Both the position numbers and the translations under genes were made by a program. The notes under the pieces were generated by a model. The model was given only the letters and a program-made list of their open reading frames with translations, was not told where the DNA came from and searched no databases. This document shows positions 17,364 through 25,714 of a stretch of 64,000 bases of DNA, piece after piece (position 1 is the stretch's first letter; each line of letters starts with the position of its first letter). The DNA comes from JANMMJ01 sp964543235 (GTDB taxonomy: Bacteria; Pseudomonadota; Alphaproteobacteria; Rhizobiales; Aestuariivirgaceae). The stretch lies in the NCBI GenBank assembly GCA_964543235.1, contig CAZIXE010000019.1, positions 1-64,000 on the forward strand. The letters run 5' to 3'.

Positions 17364-17736
17364 CCGCACAGGCAAACGATCCGGTGGAGTGTTTGCCCGG
17401 CGAACGGGTTCGGCAACGCGATCGGCCTGTCCTGGCTCAACGCCCGCTACGACGCCCCCAACTTGGACCGCTTCCTGTCTCCGGACACCCCGGCGCGGGC
17501 CCCCCTGCTTCGCAGCTCCCGCGCCTTCGCCGCCTGACATCGCTCTGCCGGAGCGATGCCTTCGCTGACGCGAACCGGCGTCTCACCCCACCATGCGCGG
17601 CGTGGAGGTCAACCGTTACGCCTATGCGGGCAATGATCCGATCAACAACAGCGATCCGGGTGGCCATGTCACGCTCGCCGAGCAGCAGCGCAAGAACGAC
17701 ATCGAGCACGGCAACACGGCCGGCCCCGGCAAGGGC
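17364..17736 (+). repeat. Rhs core remnant, copy 2 (disrupted)
   Basis: The second copy of the duplicated core segment. Between its two conserved blocks it carries 153 bases instead of 62, and the frame through SWLNARYDAPNLDRFLSPDT ends at a TGA near 17536. The downstream half therefore restarts at an internal ATG (17593). Confidence 0.85.
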
Positions 17737-18450
17737 GGCGGCAATAGCGGATTGTCTGGCGGTTCGTCCAACCAGGGCGGCAGCGGCCAGCGTACCGCCT
17801 ATGAGAAGCTGATAGGCATCGGCAAGCCGGTCACCCTGCAGGCTGGCAACTGGGTGGGCGCCCAGATCCCGGTTGGTGCGGTGGCTTTCGGCAGCATTTC
17901 GACCGCCGGCATGACCTCCTTCCAGAAAGCCACGCTCCGCGCCGCCATCGAAACCGGCGAACTCGCCTGGATGGGCGCGGTGACGCGGTCGAGTGTGACG
18001 GACTTTCTCAACTCGCTGAAGTTAAGCAACGGATTGTGCAACGACGTGTGTCGGCCCGGAGAAGAAGATGCATTCCTTGTTCGAATCGCTGAAGGGTACT
18101 ATTCTTATAGTACCCCAAAGGCTGCGGCATATGAATTTGCCCGCTTCATAAGGTCGTACTTCTCCAACCAGACTTTCAATTATGAAATGATGACTTATAT
18201 CTATGAAAAGAACTCCGAATTTGGTTACGGTGCTATCTAGTCAAGCTATTTGAGAGGAATGGTGGCTTCGGATGCGATTAAGGCCGCAAAATTTGCTGCC
18301 AGTAAACTAGGTTTTCTTGTCGGGACTATTCACAATCATCCTAACAATGAGATGTTTCCGTCTCAGGATGATTATGTGACTTATGTATTTGATAAACTGA
18401 AATACAACTTCATAACTGATCAAAATGGCAATGTCGCTGGACCTTACTGA
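17593..18450 (+). pseudogene. Orphan Rhs tip with JAB/DUF4329-like domain, split by an in-frame TAG
   Basis: The frame begins MRGVEVNRYAYAGNDPINNSDPGG (core end), runs through a linker and reaches a tip with AAAYEFARFIRSYFSNQTFNYEMMTYIYEKN. A TAG at 18238-18240 interrupts it. The same frame continues SSYLRGMVASDAIKAAKFAASKLGFLVGTIHNHPNNEMFPSQDD to a TGA at 18448. E...HNHP...PS..D is the zinc-site pattern of JAB/RadC-like metalloenzymes, also seen in DUF4329 tips of Rhs proteins. The stop separates the glutamate strand from the HNHP motif, so the tip is probably dead unless TAG is read through. The distal part is AT-richer than its surroundings. Confidence 0.75.
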
Positions 18451-18473
18451 TTGGGCCATAGGAGAGAAAATCA

Positions 18474-18875
18474 ATGAGCAGTTTCCGATTTCATGCAGTA
18501 TTTGACCTGAGCGAACGAAAAGGATTTGTATTTGTTTACATACGCTGGGCATTGATTTTAATTTTATTTCTCAATTCGACTGCTTTCGGACTGGATTTTA
18601 GAGATGCAATCATTCTTGAGCGGCCTCAAGCCAGGATACTCCTTCTAACCCCAGACACAGTCAGATCACTGGAAATTGCAGCAATAGAAGCCCAGAAGCA
18701 AAACGTGCCTTTCAACATCGTAACAAGGTACGCAGTCATTTTCGATAAAGACACAATCGCAGTTTCTCTTGCGCCACCTTATAAAGGTGGGCTGGACGGT
18801 CCCGAATTTCGCGTAGAGATAGGTCGTGCGGATCTTCGGGTGAGGAAAATTGTGAACACCCTAGAAGCGCAGTGA
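18474..18875 (+). CDS. Hypothetical protein, candidate immunity partner of the JAB-like tip
   Basis: A 133-residue protein with a hydrophobic segment (WALILILFLNSTAFG, about residues 24-38) that could be a signal or membrane anchor, followed by a soluble domain (DFRDAIILERPQARILLLTPDTVRSLEIAAIEAQ). AGGAGA lies eight bases before the ATG, and the gene starts 24 bases after the interrupted toxin frame. Position suggests an immunity protein and membrane or periplasmic location suggests where it would work, but no family is recognised. The base composition is markedly lower in GC than neighbouring genes, consistent with transfer together with the tip. Confidence 0.55.
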   Translation: MSSFRFHAVFDLSERKGFVFVYIRWALILILFLNSTAFGLDFRDAIILERPQARILLLTPDTVRSLEIAAIEAQKQNVPFNIVTRYAVIFDKDTIAVSLAPPYKGGLDGPEFRVEIGRADLRVRKIVNTLEAQ

Positions 18876-18901
18876 GCATATACGAATTTCGGTCACAATG
18901 C

Positions 18902-18999
18902 TGGGGAGTTGCAGTGACAGTGGGGAGTTGCAGTGACAGTGCACCAAACTCCTGATTATTCAGGTTACGGTGACAGTGCACTAAACTCCTGATTAGTCA
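18902..18999. repeat. Short tandem repeats related to the 3.5-kb repeat cluster
   Basis: A 19-bp unit (TGGGGAGTTGCAGTGACAG) occurs twice at 18902-18920 and 18921-18939. It is overlapped by two copies of a 30-bp unit starting GTGACAGTGCAC (18933-18962 and 18970-18999, two mismatches). The core GGTGACAGTGCACT is shared with the repeats at 3541-3685. The interval to the next gene (19000-19173) shows nothing I can identify. Confidence 0.7.
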
Positions 19000-19173
19000 G
19001 CATACAGATTGTACAAGAACAGTAATGACCTGGCACTCGCCGCTCGTTGACAGGAAGAAGCGAACGGTGCGATCGCCACCGCCATCGCCCGCACGTTCGA
19101 CGATGACGGCGACAACCGCCCGGCACGCCTTCAGTTCAGCCGCCGCACGACGGCAGCCGGCCCGGCCCGGCTC

Positions 19174-19644
19174 TTATTGATTGAGCGCCGGCCAGTTGCC
19201 GTCTGCCTTGGCGATGAAGGTGGCGGGATCCTTGCTCCAAATCGCCTGGATGTCCTGGTTGAAATTCAGGTAGAGCTTGCCGTCGACGATCTCCCAGGCG
19301 TTGACCGGGTCGACGTCAAACAGCTTGCCCTGGCTCACCCCCCAGGAACAGAAGGCGCCGTACTGTGGCGCGAATTTCGCGGGGTTCGCCCTGAACATGT
19401 CGCGATGCTCGGCGGATGCGAAATTCCAGGTGACCCCGCCCCAGAACACTTCGAATTCGCGCTTGCCCATCACCGGCCTGCCGTCGCTGAAATAGGCGAC
19501 CGGGTCATAACCCTTGATGCCGATACCGGCGTAGATGGTGTTGTAGTCGCCGCCGGTGCGGTCGATGGCCTGGGCGGCGCCGGCCGCTCCGGTGATGGTG
19601 GCGACGGCGAACACCGCGCCGATGAGGTTCTGTTTGACAGTCAT
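19174..19644 (-). CDS. YHS-domain secreted protein
   Basis: A 156-residue protein with a cleavable signal peptide (LIGAVFAVATITGAAGAAQA) and a YHS domain: IKGYDPVAYFSDGRPVMGKREFEVFWGGVTWNFASAEHRDMFRANPAKFAPQYGAFCSWGV. This domain is found in periplasmic or metal-handling proteins and in copper-linked enzymes. The exact role is not known. AAAGGA lies about six bases before the chosen ATG. Forty-two bases upstream of the start is a split version of the palindrome that sits at the start of the adjacent TetR gene, so the YHS gene is probably repressed by that regulator. Confidence 0.87.
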   Translation of the reverse strand: MTVKQNLIGAVFAVATITGAAGAAQAIDRTGGDYNTIYAGIGIKGYDPVAYFSDGRPVMGKREFEVFWGGVTWNFASAEHRDMFRANPAKFAPQYGAFCSWGVSQGKLFDVDPVNAWEIVDGKLYLNFNQDIQAIWSKDPATFIAKADGNWPALNQ

Positions 19645-19685
19645 GAGGGATCCTTTCGTGGAGGGTTTGCAGGAGCGTCCGATAT

Positions 19686-19707
19686 TTGGACCGAACGATC
19701 GGTACAA
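19686..19707. promoter_or_regulatory. TetR operator-like site upstream of the YHS gene
   Basis: The half-sites TTGGACCGA and TCGGTACAA are separated by ACGA. They are the same half-sites as in the TetR-gene operator at 20365, but four bases further apart. Confidence 0.65.
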
Positions 19708-19792
19708 TAATCAATTGCCATCGCCCGTCAAGCCGAGCACCGGCGCTTCACTGCATCGTGACCGGGGCAGCCGGGTGCTGGGCGTTGCGCTG

Positions 19793-20365
19793 CTAGAGCG
19801 CCAGGTCTTGCGGCAGGCGCTTGAGCACCCGCCGGAACGGCGCGGTCTCGCCCAGTCCGCCGGCGAGGATGAGCGCCCCCTCGATCCGGACGACGGCATC
19901 TTCGGCGCGTTCGCGCGCTTGCCTGGGGGATTGCCCGGCGTCCACCAGCACTGCTTTCAATGCATCGATCCAGGCGGTGAACGACTGCGTCAGCTGGCGC
20001 TGAAACAGCGTGCGCGCGCCGCCAGTCACCATGTTGCCGAGCAGGCACGCCGTCCTGCCGCCGGCGTAGCACTCGTCGAGGGCGGCGATCATCCGCTGTA
20101 CGCGTTGCCGCGGCGTGCCTTTGGACCCCAGCGGCTCAAGCGCATGCACTCTCAGCCAGTCGTTCATGTGGGCGAGGACGGCCTGCGCCATCTCTTCCTT
20201 GCCGCCCGGGAAATAATAGTACAGGCTGGATTTGCCGAGGCCGGTGGCCTTCGACAGCTCGGCCAGCGAGGCGCCGTCGTAGCCCCGCGCGCGGAACACG
20301 CTGAGCAGGCGCTCGACGACCTGTTCGCGCGGCATGAGGGCCGCAGGCACCGTGACGATCTCCAT
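19793..20365 (-). CDS. TetR/AcrR-family transcriptional regulator
   Basis: A 190-residue regulator. The N-terminal HTH reads REQVVERLLSVFRARGYDGASLAELSKATGLGKSSLYYYFPGGKEEM, a textbook TetR DNA-binding domain, followed by an all-helical ligand domain with CLLGNMVTGG. I start it at MEIVTVPAAL: the palindrome TTGNACCGATCGGTNCAA ends exactly at this ATG, and upstream codons would put the operator inside the gene. Autoregulation plus control of the YHS gene (same direction, 148 bases downstream) is the simplest model. The inducer is unknown. Confidence 0.87.
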   Translation of the reverse strand: MEIVTVPAALMPREQVVERLLSVFRARGYDGASLAELSKATGLGKSSLYYYFPGGKEEMAQAVLAHMNDWLRVHALEPLGSKGTPRQRVQRMIAALDECYAGGRTACLLGNMVTGGARTLFQRQLTQSFTAWIDALKAVLVDAGQSPRQARERAEDAVVRIEGALILAGGLGETAPFRRVLKRLPQDLAL

Positions 20366-20382
20366 TGAACCGATCGGTACAA
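20365..20382. promoter_or_regulatory. TetR operator at its own start codon
   Basis: TTGAACCGATCGGTACAA is an 18-bp palindrome, symmetric at 16 of 18 positions, abutting the ATG. Bound repressor would block the promoter or initiation. Confidence 0.7.
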
Positions 20383-20466
20383 TCTGGGCGCCGGCGGCCT
20401 TGCTGTCAATGACGATGGCGGCGTCCGCCATATGACAGCCATTGCCGAGGCCGTTCCACCCGCCCC

Positions 20467-20562
20467 GGCGACCCGCGCCGGGAAGAGATCGCCCACCGCA
20501 TCGCCTGGGCGGCGGTCAAGCGGCACTATGTGAAGGTGGGCGGGCACTGGGTGCCGCGCTAG
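20467..20562 (+). pseudogene. chaB 3'-end fragment
   Basis: Thirty-one codons GDPRREEIAHRIAWAAVKRHYVKVGGHWVPR plus stop match the end of chaB at 15345-15551 with two amino-acid changes. The first half of the gene is missing and no start codon or promoter precedes it. It looks like a partial duplication left by recombination. The following stretch to 20821 shows no gene. Confidence 0.85.
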
Positions 20563-20821
20563 GGGAAGGGCATCGAACGCGAGGCAAAATGGAGACTGCT
20601 GCTGCACCCACTGGCCCGGGTCCTCGGCCGGAGGACAAGGCGGCGCAACCGGACACAAGCTACGTGTGCCTGGTTCAATTTGCCGAACAGGCGGATTGTT
20701 CAGTCTGAGAATCGTCTACCTAAAATGGTAGTCATCCGGGCGGCAGCGCCGGTGTCTGATCGTCATCCTATGCCAAATCCGTGATTTGACGAACCGGCCC
20801 GCGAAACATACTCCTCGCGCC

Positions 20822-21157
20822 ATGCAGCTGTTCGGCACCTTCGCCCGCCACATCCTCTGCACGCTCGTCGTGCTGGTGATGGCGGCTGCGCCAGTGCGGC
20901 TCGGCGGGGCCGCGGCCACTATGCCGGAGCCAGCGGCAGCCGCGAGCGAATGCGCAAAGGAAACTTGCAGCTGCGACAAAGCCAAGCCCGAATGCATCGT
21001 ATCTGCGGTCTGCGCCTCGCAATGCGCCGGTTCGCCGGCGACGATCAATCCGGAAATGGCCGTGCCCGTGACCTTGACGGCGGCATTCGACCGTCAGATG
21101 GCCGGCGAACCGCCGTCACATACGCCACATCCCTTGCGAAGACCCCCGCGCGCCTGA
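20822..21157 (+). CDS. Small secreted Cys-rich protein preceding the cus-type operon
   Basis: A 111-residue protein with a signal peptide (HILCTLVVLVMAAAPVRLGG) and a mature region with six cysteines in ECAKETCSCDKAKPECIVSAVCASQC, then a Pro/His-rich tail. I chose the ATG that places the hydrophobic segment at the N terminus; an upstream ATG at 20786 is possible. The gene lies 73 bases before a CusB-like adaptor in the same direction. Periplasmic Cys-rich peptides of this kind beside copper/silver pumps may sequester metal, but this is inference and the family is not recognised. Confidence 0.6.
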   Translation: MQLFGTFARHILCTLVVLVMAAAPVRLGGAAATMPEPAAAASECAKETCSCDKAKPECIVSAVCASQCAGSPATINPEMAVPVTLTAAFDRQMAGEPPSHTPHPLRRPPRA

Positions 21158-21230
21158 CCTTCAAATCAGCGGCATCTGTCCGGGTGCGCAATGGCGCCCC
21201 CGCCATTCGTGTTTTTGAAGGTGATTTGTC

Positions 21231-22499
21231 ATGGCTTCAGTCTTTCGCATGTCCATTACGATCCTGCTCGTCGCCCTGGCGGGTGCGGGAGGGTTCTTCG
21301 CTGCTCTTCGTGCCGGTCCGGAGTGGCTCGCCTATGCCGGCATAGCTCCGGCCGACCCGCCCGCAGGCCTCGCCGCGCCCGATCCGTCCAAGGGTGAGCG
21401 CCAGGTCCTCTACTATCGCAATCCCATGGGGCTGCCCGACACCTCGCCAGTGCCGAAGAAGGACTCGATGGGCATGGACTACATCCCGGTCTATGCCGAC
21501 GAAGGCGACTCGGCCGACGATCCGTCCATCGTCAGGGTCAGTGTTGAAAAGGTGCAGCGCGCCGGCGTCCGTTCAGAACCGGTCGAGGAACGGGTGCTCG
21601 CCGAAGAAACCCATGTTCCCGGAACCGTCCAGCTCGATGAGCGGCGCGAGCGATCGATCACCATGCGCGTCGAAGGCTTCATCGAGGACGTCTATGCCGG
21701 GGCCACCGGCCAGCCGGTAAGGGCCGGCGAACCACTATTTCGCATTTACAGCCAGCAGATCGTGCAGGCTGTGGTCGACTATCGCCTGGCCGTGTCGCAA
21801 GGCCAGCGCGAAGCCGGGGCCCGGAAGCTGCGCAATTACGGCGTGCCCGAGAGCTACATTCGGTCGATCCCGGCCAAGGGAGATGTCCCCCTGTCGCTGG
21901 ATTGGCCCGCGCCGGTCGACGGAATACTGATGAAGAAGAACATCGTCACCGGCGCGCGCGTGATGCCGGGCGATGAGCTCTACCGGCTCGCCGATGTCTC
22001 GACGGTGTGGGTCATCGCCGATGTGCCGGAGCAGGACGCGGGACGCGTCAGGCCCGGCGATCTGGCGACAATTGCCGTACGCGCCTATCCGGGCGAGACC
22101 TTCGATGGCAAGGTCACCTTCATCCTGCCGGAACTCAAAGCCGACACGCGCACCGCTCAGGTGCGCATCGAACTCCCCAATCCCGGCCACAAGCTCCTGC
22201 ATCAGATGTATGCCGACGTGACGATCAAGCTGGCGCGCGGCGAGCCGGTGCTCGCAGCCCCTGCCTCCGCCATCATCGACAGCGGCCTGCGCCAGGTGGC
22301 AATCGTCGATCTGGGCGAGGGCAGGTTTGCGCCGCGCGCCGTGAAGATCGGCCGCAAGGCGGGCGAGCATGTCGAGATCCTCTCGGGCCTGGCGCCCGGT
22401 GACAGGGTGGTCACCAAGGCGAATTTCCTCATCGATGCGGAGAGCAACCTGAAGGCGGCGCTGACCGCGCTCACCACCGCCGAGGCGGGCCAGCCATGA
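21231..22499 (+). CDS. cusB: CusB-like heavy-metal RND periplasmic adaptor
   Basis: A 422-residue membrane-fusion protein anchored by an N-terminal segment (ITILLVALAGAGGFFAAL). Residues 60-90 form a variant heavy-metal-binding domain, YYRNPMGLPDTSPVPKKDSMGMDYIPVY, with the methionine-rich spacing that binds Cu(I)/Ag(I) in CusB-type adaptors. Barrel-sandwich halves (SITMRVEGFIEDVYAGATGQPVRAGEPL and APVDGILMKKNIVTGARVMPGDELYRLAD) and a beta-barrel follow. GAAGGTGA precedes the ATG. It overlaps the pump gene by four bases (ATGA). No outer-membrane CusC is encoded next to it. Confidence 0.9.
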   Translation: MASVFRMSITILLVALAGAGGFFAALRAGPEWLAYAGIAPADPPAGLAAPDPSKGERQVLYYRNPMGLPDTSPVPKKDSMGMDYIPVYADEGDSADDPSIVRVSVEKVQRAGVRSEPVEERVLAEETHVPGTVQLDERRERSITMRVEGFIEDVYAGATGQPVRAGEPLFRIYSQQIVQAVVDYRLAVSQGQREAGARKLRNYGVPESYIRSIPAKGDVPLSLDWPAPVDGILMKKNIVTGARVMPGDELYRLADVSTVWVIADVPEQDAGRVRPGDLATIAVRAYPGETFDGKVTFILPELKADTRTAQVRIELPNPGHKLLHQMYADVTIKLARGEPVLAAPASAIIDSGLRQVAIVDLGEGRFAPRAVKIGRKAGEHVEILSGLAPGDRVVTKANFLIDAESNLKAALTALTTAEAGQP

Positions 22500-25400
22500 T
22501 CGGCAAGATCATCGAATGGTCGGCCCGAAACATCGTTCTGGTCCTGATCGGCACTGCCTTCCTGATCCTTGCCGGCCTTTATGCGGTGAGGACGACACCG
22601 CTTGACGCCATTCCCGATCTCTCGGACACGCAGGTCATCGTCTACACCGAGTTTTCCGGCCAGGCGCCGCAAGTGGTGGAGGACCAGGTCACCTATCCGC
22701 TGACCACGTCCCTCCTGAGCGTGCCCAGGTCAAAGGTGGTCCGCGGCTTCTCATTCTTTGGTGTGTCATTCGTCTACATCATCTTCGACGACGGCACCGA
22801 TCCCTATTGGGCACGCTCGCGTGTGCTCGAGTATCTGAATGCCGCCGCCCGCCGGCTGCCGCCGGGCGTGACACCCGCCCTCGGGCCGGACGCCACCGGT
22901 GTGGGCTGGGTCTATCAGTATGCGGTGACCGGCGAAGGCCGCGACCTCGCCGAGCTCCGGAGCACCCAGGACTGGCGCCTGCGCTATGCCGTGGCCAAGG
23001 CCGATGGCGTTGCCGAAGTGGCGAGCGTCGGTGGCTTCGTGAAGCAGTACAGTGTCGTCGTCGACCCCCGGCGCCTCCAGAGCCTGGGACTCTCGCTCAA
23101 TACGGTGCGCGACGCCATTCGCGACAGCAACCTGGATGTCGGCGGCCGCAGCATCGAGATCGCCGAAACCGAATATGCCGTGCGCGGCCGTGGCTATTTC
23201 CGCGATGCCAGGGACATCGAAGCGATCGTGCTCAAGGCGCAAGGCGGCACGCCGGTTCTGTTGCGTGATGTGGCGCGGGTCGAGCTGGCGCCCGACGAAC
23301 GGCGTGGCGTCACCGAGCTCAACGGCGAGGGCGAGGCGGTGGGCGGCATCGCGGTTCAGCGCTATGGCGAGAACGCGCTCTCGGTCATCGACAATGTCAA
23401 GGCTCGGATCGAGGAGGTGCGTGCCAGCCTGCCGGACGGCACCGAGGTCAAGACCGTCTATGACCGCTCCGACCTCATTCACCGCGCTATCGACACGCTC
23501 AAGAGCACGCTTCTCGAGGAAAGCCTCATCGTCGCCGCCGTCTGCATCGTCTTCCTGCTGCATGTGCGCAGCGCCCTCGTCGCCATCATCATGCTGCCCG
23601 TCGGCATCCTCATCGCCTTCCTGTGCATGCGCGTCCTGGGTCTTTCCTCCAACATCATGAGCCTCGGCGGCATAGCCATCGCCATCGGCGCCATGGTCGA
23701 TGCGGCAATCGTCATGATCGAGAATGCCCATAAGCATCTCGAACGCGCCGAACCCGGCAAGCCGCGATTGGAGGTGCTGATCGACGCGGCGAAGGAAGTG
23801 GGGCCGGCGCTGTTCTTCAGCCTGCTCATCATTACCGTTTCCTTCCTGCCGATCTTCACGCTGGAAGCACAGGAGGGCCGGCTGTTTCAGCCGCTCGCCT
23901 ACACCAAGACCTTCGCCATGGCGGCGGCGGCGTTGCTCTCCGTGACGCTGGTGCCCGCCCTCATGGTGATCTTCGTCAGGGGCCGCATCATCCCCGAGCG
24001 GCGGAACCCGCTCAACCTGATTCTCATCTGGCTCTACCGGCCGGTCATCGCCGGGGTGCTGCGCGCCAAGCTGTTCACCGTCGCGGTGGCACTCGCTATC
24101 CTCGCTGTGAGCTGGTGGCCGGCCAAGCAGTTGGGCTCCGAGTTCATGCCCAATCTCAACGAGGGCACGCTGTTCTACATGCCGGTGACGCTGCCCGGCA
24201 TTTCGATCACCAAGACCGCCGAACTGCTGCAGACCCAGAACAAGATCATCAAGTCGTTCCCCGAGGTCGAATCGGTCTTCGGCAAGGCCGGCCGCGCCCA
24301 GACTGCCACCGATCCGGCACCGACCGAGATGGTCGAAACGATCATCAACCTGAAGCCCGAGGACCAGTGGCGGCCGGGAGTCACCGTTGACTCGCTCATC
24401 GCCGAAATGGACCGTTCACTGCAGTTTCCCGGCGTCTCCAATGCCTGGACCATGCCAATCAAGGCGCGGATCGACATGCTCTCGACCGGCATCCGCACGC
24501 CTGTCGGCGTAAAGGTCTTCGGGCCCGACCTGAAGGAGATCGAGCGCCTCGGGCGCGAAATCGAGCAGGTGCTCCGCAAGCTGCCCGGCACCTCGAGTGC
24601 CTTTTCGGAACGCGTCATCGGCGGCTACTATCTCGAGATCGAGCCCGACCGGCAGCAGTTGGCCCGGCACGGCCTGATGGTCGGCCAGGTGCAGGACACG
24701 ATCGCCATGGCGCTCGGAGCCGAGCCGATCACCACCGCCGTCGAAGGCCGCGAGCGCTATGCGGTGAACCTTCGCCTGCCGCGCGATTTCCGCAGCGACC
24801 CCGAGGCCATCGCCCGCAATGTCCGCGTGACATCATCGGCGGGGGCATCGATCCCGCTCGGCGAGATTGCCGACATCAGGCTGACCAGCGGGCCCTCCAC
24901 GATCCGCACCGAGAACGCCCAGCTTGCCGCTTACATCTATGTCGATACGCGCGAGAGCGATATCGGCGGCTACGTCGCCGCAGCGCAACGCGCGGTTGCT
25001 GAAAGCGTCGCTTTCCCGCCCGGTTACTATGCCAGCTGGAGCGGCCAGTTCGAGTATCTCGAGCGCGCCAGGGCGCGGCTCGCGATCGTCGTGCCGGTAA
25101 CGCTGCTGATCATCTTCCTGCTGCTCTATCTCAACTTCGGGCGCTTGACCGAGACGCTCATCGTCATGCTGTCGCTGCCGTTCTCGCTCGTCGGCGGATT
25201 GTGGCTCATGTGGTGGATGGGCTTCAACCTTTCGGTCGCAGTTGCCGTGGGTTTCATCGCGCTGGCCGGCGTCGCCGCGGAGACCGGCGTGGTCATGCTG
25301 ATCTATCTCGAAAACGCACTCCGGGAGTGGCGGCACCGTGCCGAAGCGGACGGCCGCGCCTTCTCAAAGGCTGACCTCTATGGTGCCATCATGGAAGGCG

Positions 25401-25648
25401 CGGTCGACCGCGTCCGCCCGAAGATGATGACCGTCGCCGCGATCATGGCCGGCCTGCTGCCGATCCTGTGGAGCACCGGTACCGGTTCCGAGGTCATGCA
25501 GAGAATCGCCGTGCCGATGATCGGCGGCATGGTCTCCTCGACCCTGCTGACGCTGATCGTCATCCCCGCGATTTTCGCGCTCGCTGAGGGTGCGAGGATG
25601 CGGCTTGGGCAGCGTCACCCGCTTCAACCGGCCGAAAGCATTGCGTGA
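22496..25648 (+). CDS. cusA: CusA/CzcA-type heavy-metal efflux pump
   Basis: A 1050-residue HME-RND permease, full length for the family. N-terminal signatures are TPLDAIPDLSDTQVIVYTEFSGQAPQVVEDQVTYPLTTSLLSVP and VRGFSFFGVSFVYIIFDDGTD. The TM4 proton-relay region is GAMVDAAIVMIENAHKHLE. The C-terminal membrane half contains FIALAGVAAETGVVMLIYLENAL. It exports monovalent copper or silver from periplasm or cytosol by proton exchange (family knowledge). The gene is coupled to cusB and ends convergent with a TetR gene. Confidence 0.92.
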   Translation: MIGKIIEWSARNIVLVLIGTAFLILAGLYAVRTTPLDAIPDLSDTQVIVYTEFSGQAPQVVEDQVTYPLTTSLLSVPRSKVVRGFSFFGVSFVYIIFDDGTDPYWARSRVLEYLNAAARRLPPGVTPALGPDATGVGWVYQYAVTGEGRDLAELRSTQDWRLRYAVAKADGVAEVASVGGFVKQYSVVVDPRRLQSLGLSLNTVRDAIRDSNLDVGGRSIEIAETEYAVRGRGYFRDARDIEAIVLKAQGGTPVLLRDVARVELAPDERRGVTELNGEGEAVGGIAVQRYGENALSVIDNVKARIEEVRASLPDGTEVKTVYDRSDLIHRAIDTLKSTLLEESLIVAAVCIVFLLHVRSALVAIIMLPVGILIAFLCMRVLGLSSNIMSLGGIAIAIGAMVDAAIVMIENAHKHLERAEPGKPRLEVLIDAAKEVGPALFFSLLIITVSFLPIFTLEAQEGRLFQPLAYTKTFAMAAAALLSVTLVPALMVIFVRGRIIPERRNPLNLILIWLYRPVIAGVLRAKLFTVAVALAILAVSWWPAKQLGSEFMPNLNEGTLFYMPVTLPGISITKTAELLQTQNKIIKSFPEVESVFGKAGRAQTATDPAPTEMVETIINLKPEDQWRPGVTVDSLIAEMDRSLQFPGVSNAWTMPIKARIDMLSTGIRTPVGVKVFGPDLKEIERLGREIEQVLRKLPGTSSAFSERVIGGYYLEIEPDRQQLARHGLMVGQVQDTIAMALGAEPITTAVEGRERYAVNLRLPRDFRSDPEAIARNVRVTSSAGASIPLGEIADIRLTSGPSTIRTENAQLAAYIYVDTRESDIGGYVAAAQRAVAESVAFPPGYYASWSGQFEYLERARARLAIVVPVTLLIIFLLLYLNFGRLTETLIVMLSLPFSLVGGLWLMWWMGFNLSVAVAVGFIALAGVAAETGVVMLIYLENALREWRHRAEADGRAFSKADLYGAIMEGAVDRVRPKMMTVAAIMAGLLPILWSTGTGSEVMQRIAVPMIGGMVSSTLLTLIVIPAIFALAEGARMRLGQRHPLQPAESIA

Positions 25649-25714
25649 TCTCACACCTCGGGAACGCTCACGACAGGACCATTCGTGTCTACGCCCGGAT
25701 TCGTCCCGGGCCGT

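Noticed and set aside
20442..20708. Forward frame MPRPFHPPRR...
   Set aside because: It runs out of frame over the chaB fragment, which explains the coding-like signal.
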